A stretch of DNA of 42,716 nt, taken from the NCBI GenBank assembly GCA_964247295.1, contig CAXTTV010000019.1:1-42716 (forward strand), in the 5' to 3' direction. Position 1 is the first letter of the stretch. Every line of letters starts with the position of its first letter. Below, in pieces: positions 32,288 to 41,007 of the stretch. Below the pieces are notes generated by a model. That model worked only from the letters and a program-made list of their open reading frames with translations. It did not search any database and was not told the origin of the DNA. Both the position numbers and the translations under genes were made by a program. Source of the DNA: CAXTTV01 sp964247295 (lineage in GTDB: Bacteria; Chloroflexota; Ktedonobacteria; Ktedonobacterales; Ktedonobacteraceae).

Positions 32288-33139
32288 ATGGAGACGCGTC
32301 AGGCCCGACCGGAATTATCTACAACGACCCGTTATCGTTTTTCATTACAGAATCGAAGGATTGTGCGTATTAGCCTTGGAGCGCTGGCGATAATCGCGAT
32401 TATGGGTATCTTGCATCTCCTTTCGCAGTTCAATGCGCTGCCGCCTGGTGGAGATGTGCTGCTTGGCATCTTTTATATTCTCGCGGTGATCGCCTTTATT
32501 GTGCTGCTACCAATGCTCGTGTTACTCTACGGTTACGCGCGTGCGGGCATCTGGTTGGAGCCCGAAAGGATCAGGGCGCTGTTTCCGGGCGAGGATGAGC
32601 AGCAATTAACGTGGGCAGAGGCGCGCTTTGCCGTCGACGAAGGCGAAATCTATCTGGCCGCGACCAGAGGTAAAGAAGGTTTTGGGCATATCTTCGGCGA
32701 TCAAAACTATCTACGTCTGCACCTAGAGGGTGTTGATTCTGAGGTGAGGACGCGGATCTGGAGGCAGATTGAGCCATTGATGCCGATCCGCCATCCTGAG
32801 CGCTTTACACTAATGACATTAATGAACTCTGAGGGAGAGCTAGTCGCGCGGGGCCGACTCTATCTTTTTGAGCAGCGCCTGCTTTGTGTCGAGAACCGGG
32901 GGCAGCGGCGCGTCGTTTTTGTCGGGCCCCGAAACGCGCGTCGGCATATTCAGCGGGAGCCGGAGTTTCATTTGGGACGGTTCTCCTGCGACGCCTTTAG
33001 TGTGCAATACGAGGGCCGCAAGTATACCATTATGCTGGGATATGAGCTCACAGCTTCTACGAGCGTGGGCCGGGCCACCAACTGGTCCACTACGGGAGAT
33101 GCCGAGAGTTGGATCGCGGCTTTGCGTGAAGACAGATAG
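32288..33139 (+). CDS. Unknown membrane protein with two helices and a soluble domain
   Basis: I do not recognise a named family. The 283-aa protein has two adjacent membrane helices (ISLGALAIIAIMGILHLLSQ and VLLGIFYILAVIAFIVLLPM) near residues 28-85. About 195 mostly polar residues follow, beta-rich with alternating hydrophobics: LTWAEARFAVDEGEIYLAAT, RLYLFEQRLLCVENRGQRRV, YEGRKYTIMLGYELTAS. That pattern may be a PH-like fold. I chose ATG 32288 because GAAGGAG lies 10 nt upstream; the frame's first codon would be a TTG inside that site. It is divergent from purB. Confidence 0.72.
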   Translation: METRQARPELSTTTRYRFSLQNRRIVRISLGALAIIAIMGILHLLSQFNALPPGGDVLLGIFYILAVIAFIVLLPMLVLLYGYARAGIWLEPERIRALFPGEDEQQLTWAEARFAVDEGEIYLAATRGKEGFGHIFGDQNYLRLHLEGVDSEVRTRIWRQIEPLMPIRHPERFTLMTLMNSEGELVARGRLYLFEQRLLCVENRGQRRVVFVGPRNARRHIQREPEFHLGRFSCDAFSVQYEGRKYTIMLGYELTASTSVGRATNWSTTGDAESWIAALREDR

Positions 33140-33236
33140 GTTGGGAAGATTTTTCGCCCCCGATGTGTTATCCTTATCGAGGCGGTGAACCCCCACGAAA
33201 AAAAGTTTTTTGCTACTACTTCTTTCTAGAAGAGTA

Positions 33237-33245
33237 TGGTAGAAT
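33237..33245 (+). promoter_or_regulatory. Possible extended -10 promoter of rpmE
   Basis: TGG-TAGAAT at 33237-33245, about 144 nt before the rpmE ATG. There is no good -35 box. The leader would contain no evident L31-type regulatory structure that I can identify. Confidence 0.35.
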
Positions 33246-33388
33246 AGAAAAAAATATTCCAGCATGCTCATTTTAGGGCATATCAGGCGAGAGTGCGGCG
33301 GTGGCATTCGGTCATTCTAGTTGGATGAGGATTGAAACCATGTGCAATCATGCTCGCTATATCAAGTAAACTTCATCGGAGAGTCATA

Positions 33389-33601
33389 ATGAAAAAAGGA
33401 ATCCATCCAAACTACGTGGAAGCAACCGTAAGCTGTGCCTGTGGCAATAGCTTCCAGACCTTGAGCACTAAACCTGTTTTGAAGGTGGATGTCTGCTCTA
33501 GCTGCCATCCCTTCTTCACTGGTCAGCAGCGCATCCTGGATACTGCCGGGCGCGTTGATCGCTTCCGTAAGCGCTTCAACCTGACTGAAGACGAGCAATA
33601 G
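33389..33601 (+). CDS. rpmE: 50S ribosomal protein bL31 (zinc-binding form)
   Basis: The 70-aa product is bL31: MKKGIHPNYVEATVSCACGN, then VDVCSSCHPFFTGQQRILDT and RVDRFRKRF. C16 and C18 with the CSSC pair give the four ligands of the zinc-containing form. bL31 bridges the two ribosomal subunits. I chose ATG 33389, with GGAGAG upstream; the frame continues upstream without family resemblance. A terminator follows at 33621-33660. Confidence 0.97.
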   Translation: MKKGIHPNYVEATVSCACGNSFQTLSTKPVLKVDVCSSCHPFFTGQQRILDTAGRVDRFRKRFNLTEDEQ

Positions 33602-33620
33602 TATCAGATATCATAAAATG

Positions 33621-33660
33621 GGGATGAAGGGACGACACGTTACCTTTATCCCTGTTTGTT
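33621..33660 (+). terminator. Terminator of rpmE
   Basis: GGGATGAAGG at 33621-33630 pairs with CCTTTATCCC at 33643-33652 (one G-U), followed by TGTTTGTT. It would separate rpmE from the glycosyltransferase gene. Confidence 0.65.
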
Positions 33661-33702
33661 ATGCATTTGTTTTAAGATAATTGAATATCGAGGAGATTGC
33701 TG

Positions 33703-35160
33703 GTGAGCGCAGCTCAACGTACGATCCTTTTCCTCATTGCTGATACCGGGGCGGGACACAGAAGTGCCGCTAATGCGATTACTCACGCGATTAAGCTGAT
33801 CTCTCAGCGTGATCAGGAAGAGTGGCAGAAAAAGCAGCAGGCGGGTCAGATGCCTGGAGGCGCGAGTCCTCCCCCGACGTATAAGATAGAGATTGTGGAT
33901 GTTTTTGAAGAGTACAGTCGCTGGCCTCTCCGTGAGGCAGTTAAGCTGTATGGTCCGACTATCCGCTATAATCCCAAATTATTTGGCCGCGTTTTCCATA
34001 TCAGTAACCAGAACCAGACTGTTCAGGCCGTTCAGACGGTCGCGACCCCTCTCATTCATAATGGTCTTATCCGCTTATTTACGACGATCAGGCCAGATGT
34101 TATTGTTTCGATTCACCCTCTGCTCAACCATGTGACGATCAATGCGATCCATGATCTAAATATTAAGGTTCCCTTTCTGACAGTTGTTACAGATCTAATT
34201 AGTATTCACCATTCCTGGTATGCCCCTGGCGCTGATGGATATATTTTGCCGACGGAGCAAGCGAAGCAGTTGTATCTGGAACGAGGGATGGACCCCTCAA
34301 AGGTGCAGGTTCTGGGAATGCCGATCGATCCCAAGTTTACATTTCCGGTAGATGATAAGGCGGCTCTCCAAAAGCGTCTGGGCCTGCAACCGGGCCTGCC
34401 AGTGGTTTTGCTTGTTGGAGGTGGGGATGGTGCAGGTGGTCTACGTTCCTCGATTAAAGCGATCTCTCAGGCCCGTCTGGCCGTTCAATTATTGATTATC
34501 ACTGGTCGCAACAAACGCCTCTATACTCATCTTCAGCGCACACGTCAAAGCCTGCATGTTCCGACGGTCATCTATGGCTTTGTTAATAACATGCCGGAGA
34601 TGATGCATGCCGCCGATGTAATTGTAACCAAGGCGGGACCGGGCACGATTAGCGAGGCTCTTTCCTGCGATCTACCGGTGATTCTCAGTGGCTATGTTCC
34701 CGGTCAGGAAGAAGGCAATGTCGATTATGTGCTCAAGAACGATGTTGGTGTGATTGCCAGGAGTCCTATTGAACTTGCCGATACCATTCGGAAGTTGGTG
34801 AAGCCGGGCTCTCAGGTGATGAAGCGCCAGTTGGAGAACGCCAGGCGTATCAGTCGACCGGCTGCCTCCTTTGATATTAGCCGGGCGATCTTTGGGTATT
34901 TGCCGCCTGTCGGTCAACCGAGTCCCTGGGAGAATGCGCAGTTCACAAAGCTCCAACGGATACAGATTGGTAAAATCGGTTCACCTCTTTCCCTGCGGGG
35001 ACTGAGGTCTGATATACTTCCATTGAAAAGCCTCTCGGCTCTGCGTCGGACTGCCCGTCAGCATCCATTAAGCGCGAGTACCTTGAGGCGTGTGCGTACT
35101 CCCTTGCGCTCAATCAGTCGAGCGGGACACCACCAGCGATCAAAGGCAAAGAAACAGTAG
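33703..35160 (+). CDS. MGDG-synthase/MurG-like glycosyltransferase (GT28)
   Basis: The 485-aa protein resembles bacterial monogalactosyldiacylglycerol synthase and MurG, which move a sugar from a nucleotide to a lipid acceptor on the inner face of the membrane. The N-terminal acceptor loop is FLIADTGAGHRSAANAIT. The MGDG_synth block includes DVFEEYSRWPLREAVKLYGP and PDVIVSIHPLLNHV. The C-terminal nucleotide-sugar part has VVLLVGGGDGAGGLRSSIKA, YGFVNNMPEMMHAADVIVTK and AGPGTISEALSCDLPVILSG. An added basic tail of about 90 residues may bind anionic membrane. I chose GTG 33703 because AGGAG is 8 nt upstream; the TTG at 33697 is inside that spacing. A role in glycolipid synthesis is likely; the sugar and acceptor are unknown. 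Confidence 0.88.
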   Translation: MSAAQRTILFLIADTGAGHRSAANAITHAIKLISQRDQEEWQKKQQAGQMPGGASPPPTYKIEIVDVFEEYSRWPLREAVKLYGPTIRYNPKLFGRVFHISNQNQTVQAVQTVATPLIHNGLIRLFTTIRPDVIVSIHPLLNHVTINAIHDLNIKVPFLTVVTDLISIHHSWYAPGADGYILPTEQAKQLYLERGMDPSKVQVLGMPIDPKFTFPVDDKAALQKRLGLQPGLPVVLLVGGGDGAGGLRSSIKAISQARLAVQLLIITGRNKRLYTHLQRTRQSLHVPTVIYGFVNNMPEMMHAADVIVTKAGPGTISEALSCDLPVILSGYVPGQEEGNVDYVLKNDVGVIARSPIELADTIRKLVKPGSQVMKRQLENARRISRPAASFDISRAIFGYLPPVGQPSPWENAQFTKLQRIQIGKIGSPLSLRGLRSDILPLKSLSALRRTARQHPLSASTLRRVRTPLRSISRAGHHQRSKAKKQ

Positions 35161-35202
35161 ACTGATCCGAACGGGATCGGCAGAAGGAAAGGTCAGGCAG
35201 AA

Positions 35203-36228
35203 ATGGCAAAGTTTTATTATGGAGGGCAGGCGGTAATGGAGGGCGTGATGATGCGTGGTAAAAACTCCGCATCTATGACGGTTCGCCAGCCCGATGGATC
35301 TGCGTATACCTATGAGGAAGGGTTGAATCCACGTGTGTACCGCAACCGCCTTCTCCGTCTGCCATTTCTGCGTGGTATGCTTCTCCTCTGGGATATGTTG
35401 ATCCTTGGGACGCGTCTGATGACGATCTCCTCGAACCTGGCAACGGGAGCTCTGACTCCTGGTGATCTGGAGCAGCAGTCTCAGAAGACGCCAACGCATA
35501 CTCGTGAGGAGCTTGAGGCCAATCCAGATCTTCTGGTTGAGGAGAATGAGAAGCCTCCGGTGATCGGCGGGGCCAGTCTGGTTCTGATGGTACTGGTCTC
35601 GTTGACTTTCGCGATCGCGATCTTTTTTATGGCCCCTCTGTTCTTAACCCATCTGCTTCAGGGGCAGATCGGTACGGGCTGGCTGAACTTGCTGTTAGAG
35701 GGCGTGATCCGTCTGGTCCTGCTGGTCGGATATCTGTATCTAATCGGGCGTGTGCCGGATATTCAGCGGGTCTTTGGATATCATGGGGCTGAGCACAAGG
35801 CAATCAACGCGATGGAGCACGGAGATCCTCTGGATGTCGCGCATGTTCGTCGGGCCTCACGTGTGCATACCCGTTGCGGCACCGGTTTTCTGCTGCTGGT
35901 CATGGTTGTCTCGATCTTTGTATTTGCGCTGGTCGGAACGCCCTCATTGCCGTTAAAGATTCTCTCGCGGATTGTCCTGGTCCCGGTTATCGCGGGTATC
36001 TCCTATGAGCTGATGCGGCTGGGCGCGGCCAACTACCGCTATCGGATTGTCCGCTGGCTATTGGCCCCTGGTCTGGCTTTGCAGGGCCTGACTACCCGTG
36101 AGCCCGACGATGCAATGATCGAGTGTGCGATCGCTTCCCTGCAACGCGTAGTTCAGCGCGATCAGCAGCAGGAGAGTAGCGGGGTGATTGAAAGTCCGAC
36201 GTTGCCTCCGCTGGTTGTCTCGAAATAG
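35203..36228 (+). CDS. DUF1385 membrane protein (YqhQ-like)
   Basis: The 341-aa protein begins with the family's FYYGGQAVMEGVMMRG and has EGL-NPRVYRNRLLRLPFLRG, then four or five membrane helices (for example LVLMVLVSLTFAIAIFFMAP). The conserved FGYHGAEHKAINAMEHGDPL and VHTRCGTGFLLLVMVVS blocks, rich in His, Glu and Cys, suggest a metal site at the membrane face; the family is often called predicted metal-dependent enzyme. Function is unknown. In many bacteria it lies near prfA or rpmE; here rpmE is two genes upstream, which fits. ATG 35203 follows GAAGGAAAGG. Confidence 0.9.
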   Translation: MAKFYYGGQAVMEGVMMRGKNSASMTVRQPDGSAYTYEEGLNPRVYRNRLLRLPFLRGMLLLWDMLILGTRLMTISSNLATGALTPGDLEQQSQKTPTHTREELEANPDLLVEENEKPPVIGGASLVLMVLVSLTFAIAIFFMAPLFLTHLLQGQIGTGWLNLLLEGVIRLVLLVGYLYLIGRVPDIQRVFGYHGAEHKAINAMEHGDPLDVAHVRRASRVHTRCGTGFLLLVMVVSIFVFALVGTPSLPLKILSRIVLVPVIAGISYELMRLGAANYRYRIVRWLLAPGLALQGLTTREPDDAMIECAIASLQRVVQRDQQQESSGVIESPTLPPLVVSK

Positions 36229-36254
36229 CTTCAGGCGAAAGGAAACCTTGTTTT

Positions 36255-36929
36255 ATGTCTTTCGATCCAACCATTACACCGCCACCGCCCGATGCCGAGC
36301 CCGAAAAGCTTGTGGTCGCATATCCTCCTGTCAAGTTCTCGTTCTGGCGCTGGGGCATGTCTGGTGTAATCAGGCTTTCCTATCGCCTCTGGACACGTAT
36401 CGCGGCCACATTTTTCCCCGAGGGATCAAAGGCCGAAAGTGTGGCCCGGCAACTGCATCTGCCGCTGCCGGATCAGCTTAACATGAGTTGGGTCACCGAG
36501 CATCTCGCGGTCGGTGGTCGCGTCCACCCTCGGGATATTCCAGCGCTAGCGCTTACCGGCATTACCCAGGTAGTCGACACACGCTCCGAGTATGAGGATG
36601 ACGCCCAGGCCATGGCGCGCCATGGGATCGAGCTTTTATATCTGCCCACTCCCGATACCTATCCTCTCACCATTGAGCAGCTTATGGAAGGTTCGCGCTG
36701 GGCCGATGAGCGGATCAAAAAGGATGGGCGGGTCCTGATCCACTGTGAACACGGCGTAGGGCGCAGCGTCCTGCTCACCTGTGCCGTTCTGGTCTATCAA
36801 GGGATGCACGCGCGGGACGCCCTGGATCTTGTTAAAGAGAAGCGCTGGCAGGCCTCGCCCAACGCCCGGCAGGTTGCCCGATTGCGCGAATTTGAGGCCG
36901 CCCTCCCCACGAACCGGTCCGAGGTCTAA
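36255..36929 (+). CDS. Dual-specificity protein phosphatase-like
   Basis: The 224-aa protein has the cysteine-phosphatase signature HCEHGVGRSVLLTC with C164 and R170, and a candidate general acid D134 in PTPDTYPLT. The region MSWVTEHLAVGGRVHPRDIP and GITQVVDTRSEYEDD matches the DSP fold of the mitochondrial PTPMT1/plant type. PTPMT1 removes phosphate from phosphatidylglycerophosphate, and the gene's place after a glycolipid-type transferase makes a lipid substrate worth considering. That is inference. The first 70 residues are extra, with one short hydrophobic stretch near 33-50. GAAAGGAAACC precedes ATG 36255. Its stop overlaps the stop of the convergent HAD gene. Confidence 0.9.
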   Translation: MSFDPTITPPPPDAEPEKLVVAYPPVKFSFWRWGMSGVIRLSYRLWTRIAATFFPEGSKAESVARQLHLPLPDQLNMSWVTEHLAVGGRVHPRDIPALALTGITQVVDTRSEYEDDAQAMARHGIELLYLPTPDTYPLTIEQLMEGSRWADERIKKDGRVLIHCEHGVGRSVLLTCAVLVYQGMHARDALDLVKEKRWQASPNARQVARLREFEAALPTNRSEV

Positions 36930-37834
36930 TAGGCGTGAAACACCTCTCTCTGGCGACCCTCATCTGTGGGTGTATAGGTATAGCCCTCGCCCAGCACATA
37001 GCGTTCAATTGCCAGCGCGACCCCATCCTCTCGATTGGTAGCAGTTAGCGTATTGGCGGCGGCCTTCACCGCGTCATAGGCCTGTCCCATAGCAACACCC
37101 CAGCCGGCTGCTTGAAGCATCGGAATATCATTATAATTATCTCCCAACGCCATGACCGCTGTCATGGGGATCTGAAGGCGGTCCGCCAGCAACTGCACCC
37201 CACTGGCCTTTGAGCAATGAAGAGGCATAAAGCTGATCTCCGCGCAACCAAAGTTCCCTCGTGGTGTGAGGATCGTGGTACAATGAAGCCGATCGGCCAG
37301 CGGCTGTACCTGTTGGATTCTTTCTAGTTCAGCGAAGCCCACCACTCGCAGAGGATCAGGTTGATCGACGCAGAGCGTATCAACATGGTGGCGATGCAAC
37401 TGTTCGGGCATCGTCTGCATATAGGCCGCCGTCCAGACGCTATCCAGCTCTTCGGGGCCCATCCAAATCTCTTCCCGAGCTCCAGTTAAGGGATGGACAA
37501 TTGGCTGAATGTCATGCCTGACGAGCAGTTCCGCCGCCTGCTGAGCGATCTTCGCCGACAATACCTGGGCGTCGATGATTTCTTGTTTGACGCGATCAAA
37601 AAGCTCGCCGCCATCGTAGAGGACCAGAGGTGCCTGAATATTAAGTTCGGCGGAAAGCACACGGGTTCCGGTGAAGCGGCGGGCCGTCGCCAGAGTTACG
37701 GCGACTCCCGCCTCTTGAGCGGCAGAGACCGCCGCGATCGTCCGGTGGGTGAGCGTTTTCTCGGGAGTAAGGAGCGTGCCATCGATATCTATCGCAACCA
37801 TCTTAATTGGCTCGGTGGGTAGCTTCTGTTCCAT
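36926..37834 (-). CDS. Cof-type HAD-superfamily phosphatase
   Basis: The 302-aa protein is a HAD hydrolase of the Cof/IIB type. Motif I is MVAIDIDGTLLTPEK with nucleophile D16 and general acid D18; motif II is TLATARRFTGTR; motif III lysine is in CSKASGVQLLADRL; motif IV is ALGDNYNDIPMLQAAGWGVA. Cof proteins dephosphorylate sugar phosphates or cofactors such as FMN and pyridoxal phosphate; the substrate cannot be told. Convergent with the phosphatase gene, overlapping by 4 bases at the stops. A GCGACGG/CCGTCGC hairpin lies upstream at 37864-37884, before its start. Confidence 0.93.
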   Translation of the reverse strand: MEQKLPTEPIKMVAIDIDGTLLTPEKTLTHRTIAAVSAAQEAGVAVTLATARRFTGTRVLSAELNIQAPLVLYDGGELFDRVKQEIIDAQVLSAKIAQQAAELLVRHDIQPIVHPLTGAREEIWMGPEELDSVWTAAYMQTMPEQLHRHHVDTLCVDQPDPLRVVGFAELERIQQVQPLADRLHCTTILTPRGNFGCAEISFMPLHCSKASGVQLLADRLQIPMTAVMALGDNYNDIPMLQAAGWGVAMGQAYDAVKAAANTLTATNREDGVALAIERYVLGEGYTYTPTDEGRQREVFHAY

Positions 37835-37927
37835 GATACGTTTTATCCTTGAAGAAGCAGAAAGCGACGGGTGTATTCCGTCGCGTAAATCTTATGATTG
37901 ATCTCTGTTTTTTATTATATGCCCTTG

Positions 37928-37945
37928 ATTTGCTGATCAGCAAAT
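37928..37945. repeat. Perfect 18-bp palindrome
   Basis: ATTTGCTGATCAGCAAAT reads the same on both strands. It lies in the 331-bp gap between the divergent HAD and HD genes and may be a protein-binding site. Confidence 0.6.
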
Positions 37946-37975
37946 TTTGAGGGTGTAGACCACACATTGATGCGG

Positions 37976-38058
37976 CTGGCGCGACGCGCCAGGGAATCCA
38001 TTCGAGCATCGCGAAGACGTGCCGCCTTTTTCCAGATGATATGCATACGGCCTATGCA
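37976..38058. repeat. Cluster of GC-rich palindrome, dispersed repeat and TATGCA inverted repeat
   Basis: CTGGCGCG-A-CGCGCCAG at 37976-37992 is a perfect inverted repeat. 38002-38025 matches 20238-20261 at 21 of 24 bases. TGCATA at 38042-38047 and TATGCA at 38053-38058 form another inverted repeat. I see no gene in this stretch. Confidence 0.5.
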
Positions 38059-38165
38059 TCGGCAATCACCTGTTCGCACGTGATAGAAGCGTGATGATTT
38101 CTCGTTCTTAAATAATAGAGAGAAGTCCATTTGACGCTATATAAACGATAAAGAGATAGATACCT

Positions 38166-39602
38166 ATGCAACAAGCAGATCAGCAGCCCACATTCTTGCA
38201 TCCTCAACGTTCCGCCACCGAGACGGTTGTCCGGCCCGAGATGTTCACGCGCTGGCGCGATCCCGATGGCTTTCCCTTGCTTCCCGATGAGGAGCCCAGC
38301 AGCATTATTCGGGATAGTCTGTACGATCTGATCCCGCTGGGATCGCGCGAGGAGCGCTTGATTAGTACAGTCCCGTTTCTCCGTCTGCAAAAGGTGAAGC
38401 AGCTTGGCTTTGTCTATCGGATCTGGCCGGGAGCCACGCACACGCGCTATGAGCATAGCATCGGATGCTATCACCTTGTGATGCAGGCTTTGCGCGCACT
38501 ATTGAGAAGAGGTGAGGACGGGGGACTGAATGGGATCGCCCTTGAAAGCGTTCGGACCCTGATTGTAGCGACCCTTCTGCATGATATCGGCCACTATCCC
38601 TTCTCACACGCTATCGAGGATCTGGGATCTCCGATTGTGTTGCATGAACAGGTGGGTCGTAGCATTATTGAGCAGAGCGAGATCGCCACGATTATCGAGC
38701 GGGACTACCATTTATCGCCGGAGCGAGTCGCCGATCTTATCGATCCCCCACGAGCCCGTGCGCTGTATCCCGATGATGAGCTTTTGATGAGCCTGTTGAG
38801 TGGAGCCCTTGACGTAGATAAGCTGGATTATCTTCCTCGGGACGCTCGGGCTTGTAATGTGCCGTACGGCGGAGTGGATGTCTCCCGCCTGCTAGCCTCA
38901 TTGCGCATCCACGATAATGTGAACGGCCATCGTCGTCTCGTCGTGACGCATAAAGGTATCAGTCCGTTGCATTCGTTGCTTCACGCGCGTCAGGAGATGT
39001 TCGATAACATCTACTGGCACCATACCAGCCGGGTTTTTCAAGTGATGCTTGTCCGGGCCGTTCAGGATGCCATGCTCTCGGGAGTCCTGAAGGCTGAGCA
39101 ACTGATGGGCCTGGACGATTCCTCGCTGCTGAGCCTGCTGGGGACAGAAGATATGCCAGCTTCGACCCGAAGCCTGACCGAAGGGCTGGAGCTGCGCCGC
39201 CCCTTCAAAGGCATTGTAGAGGTGAGCCGTATGGCTGGCCGCCTCTATCACCGGCTGGAGGCCCTGTTCTGGGACGCTGGGCGGCGCAGACATGTCGAGC
39301 AATTGCTGGCGTCCGAACTCGCGCAGGCCCTGGGAACTGAGATCGCCGATTACGAGATCCTGTTTGATATTCCCCGACCGGAGAAATGGGAGATGGATGT
39401 CTGGGTTACCTTTGAGAATCCCCCAATCGGGATGGAGCAGCTAAGTTCCTGGGTTCAGGCTACGGGCCTTCAGCCCGATGATTTGGCTCGTTACGAGCAG
39501 CACCAGCGGAGGATTCGGCTGGTAGTGCCCGGCCGGCTTCGTGACACCCTGCGAGCTCGCCGAGATGATCTTGTTATTCCATTGATTGAGCGCAGCATTT
39601 AA
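38166..39602 (+). CDS. HD-domain phosphohydrolase (dNTPase/YwfO-like)
   Basis: The 478-aa protein belongs to the dGTPase/SAMHD1-related HD group. Metal ligands are visible: H97 in RYEHSIGCYHLV, H139-D140 in LLHDIGHYPFSHAIED, and the aspartate of LDVDKLDYLPRDA near 216-221. These enzymes cut dNTPs to nucleoside and triphosphate; B. subtilis YwfO is a distant relative. The C-terminal 150 residues are specific to this group. ATG 38166 has only a weak GATAGA-rich leader, so the start is by frame. Its stop overlaps the stop of the TPR gene on the other strand. Confidence 0.9.
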   Translation: MQQADQQPTFLHPQRSATETVVRPEMFTRWRDPDGFPLLPDEEPSSIIRDSLYDLIPLGSREERLISTVPFLRLQKVKQLGFVYRIWPGATHTRYEHSIGCYHLVMQALRALLRRGEDGGLNGIALESVRTLIVATLLHDIGHYPFSHAIEDLGSPIVLHEQVGRSIIEQSEIATIIERDYHLSPERVADLIDPPRARALYPDDELLMSLLSGALDVDKLDYLPRDARACNVPYGGVDVSRLLASLRIHDNVNGHRRLVVTHKGISPLHSLLHARQEMFDNIYWHHTSRVFQVMLVRAVQDAMLSGVLKAEQLMGLDDSSLLSLLGTEDMPASTRSLTEGLELRRPFKGIVEVSRMAGRLYHRLEALFWDAGRRRHVEQLLASELAQALGTEIADYEILFDIPRPEKWEMDVWVTFENPPIGMEQLSSWVQATGLQPDDLARYEQHQRRIRLVVPGRLRDTLRARRDDLVIPLIERSI

Positions 39603-40678
39603 CGTCTGGGCCGCTTTTTCTGGTACATCAGTCGGATCGCCTTCTCATGGAGGCGGCGGGCCGGTGGATACAGCATATCAAGCTGAAGGGCGTGATCAGC
39701 CACCGTACTAGCCTCGCGATATCGGCCCAGACGGTAGAGCGTATCGGCCTTCTGCGTCCAGAAGCGAACGTTTAAGGGTTCTAGTTCCAGGACCGCATCC
39801 GCCGCCAGGATCGCCTCCTCAAACTTGCCCTGGCCGCGCAACGATTGCAGATGGTTCTCGCGCGCAAACAGGCTGTCTGGCATCTTTTGAAGCAGGCGTT
39901 CACTGATATGTTGGAGTAAGGCATGTTCACCGAGAGCTCGTAGAGCCTGAGCCATCAGAGTCAGCGAGGGGACATCCTCAGGATTTAGGGCCAGGGCATG
40001 CTCCATCGTCTCGATCGCCTCGTAGGCTTTGGCGCGACGCAGCAGAATATCACCCTTTGCCTGAAGCGCGAAAAGATAATCAGGATTGTGGGTCAGAGCC
40101 TGCTCAAAAACCAGCAATGCCTCGGGTACCCGGTTCAGGTTCAGTAAAGCCATACCTTTATTGGCCCAGGCGCGGGCATCGGTCGGGTCCAGCTCTAATG
40201 TTTTTTCAGCGTAGCGTAGGGCCTCGGGGTAATGCTGTTGTAGAAGCTGAAGCCCGCTTCGGTTAAACCAGGCCAGAGCCAGGCCGCGATCCAGCAGCAG
40301 CGCCTGATCATTCGCGATCGTTGCCTGAGAGATCTGCCCCAACTTCTGAAATGCTCTGGCCTGAGCTGCCAGGGCCAGCGCTGAATCGGGATGGGACTCC
40401 GCGAACTCCCGAGCTATTTGTAACAATAACTCATACTTTTCTGTTTGATCGAGGGCCAGAATTAACCTGGAAAAAGCCTCGTCGTCGTCATAATCTATAT
40501 GAAGAAGCTGTTGAAAGATAGGTACAGCCTCATCCCATTGCCGGTTTTGTAAATACTCGTATCCCTGCTGGCTTAAACGCTTACGCTGATCTTCGGTCAT
40601 GCTTTGCTGCTCTACGATCTGTGCATCTTGCACCGATTTCCGATTGATAGAAGTCAAGGTCGCGGATTGCTCGTCCAT
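39599..40678 (-). CDS. TPR-repeat protein
   Basis: The 359-aa protein consists of about nine 34-residue TPRs, such as AWANKGMALLNLNRVPEALL, LFALQAKGDILLRRAKAYEA and VRFWTQKADTLYRLGRYREA. It is a soluble scaffold with no enzyme domain, signal peptide or membrane helix. I chose ATG 40678 (MDEQSATLTSI) because AGGAGGAGGACTAC gives a strong ribosome binding site; the upstream frame would add a region of unlike composition. The first 50 residues are an acidic linker. It converges on the HD gene, and faces away from htrA across a gap of about 330 bp. Confidence 0.88.
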   Translation of the reverse strand: MDEQSATLTSINRKSVQDAQIVEQQSMTEDQRKRLSQQGYEYLQNRQWDEAVPIFQQLLHIDYDDDEAFSRLILALDQTEKYELLLQIAREFAESHPDSALALAAQARAFQKLGQISQATIANDQALLLDRGLALAWFNRSGLQLLQQHYPEALRYAEKTLELDPTDARAWANKGMALLNLNRVPEALLVFEQALTHNPDYLFALQAKGDILLRRAKAYEAIETMEHALALNPEDVPSLTLMAQALRALGEHALLQHISERLLQKMPDSLFARENHLQSLRGQGKFEEAILAADAVLELEPLNVRFWTQKADTLYRLGRYREASTVADHALQLDMLYPPARRLHEKAIRLMYQKKRPRR

Positions 40679-41007
40679 GTAGTCCTCCTCCTCCTGGTCT
40701 GGCCGGTCTATTATCTCATTATCGGTGCCACTGAACAAGTGGAAGAAAAGAGGATCAGAGCTTACATAATCTTTACAAATTTTTGTTTGATTTCTGAAGT
40801 TCTTATTGTACATTCTCTATAGATGAAAAAACGTATGACGTACCAGTCATGGCGTGAGAAGGAGGAGCAGGGATGCAAAGGCCTGGAGTACCGTCCCGAA
40901 TCTTCGTCCTTCCTAATGCCGAGGGCGGCTATTCAATTTGAAAAAGTGTACAATGATCAGCGTGTAGCCTGTAAAAGCAATAAAAGTTATTATCTGGAGA
41001 TAACCCG

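Noticed and set aside
33320..33338. Sequence ending in GGATTGAAAC, like the end of a CRISPR repeat
   Set aside because: It occurs once, with no spaced copies, and lies in the rpmE leader.
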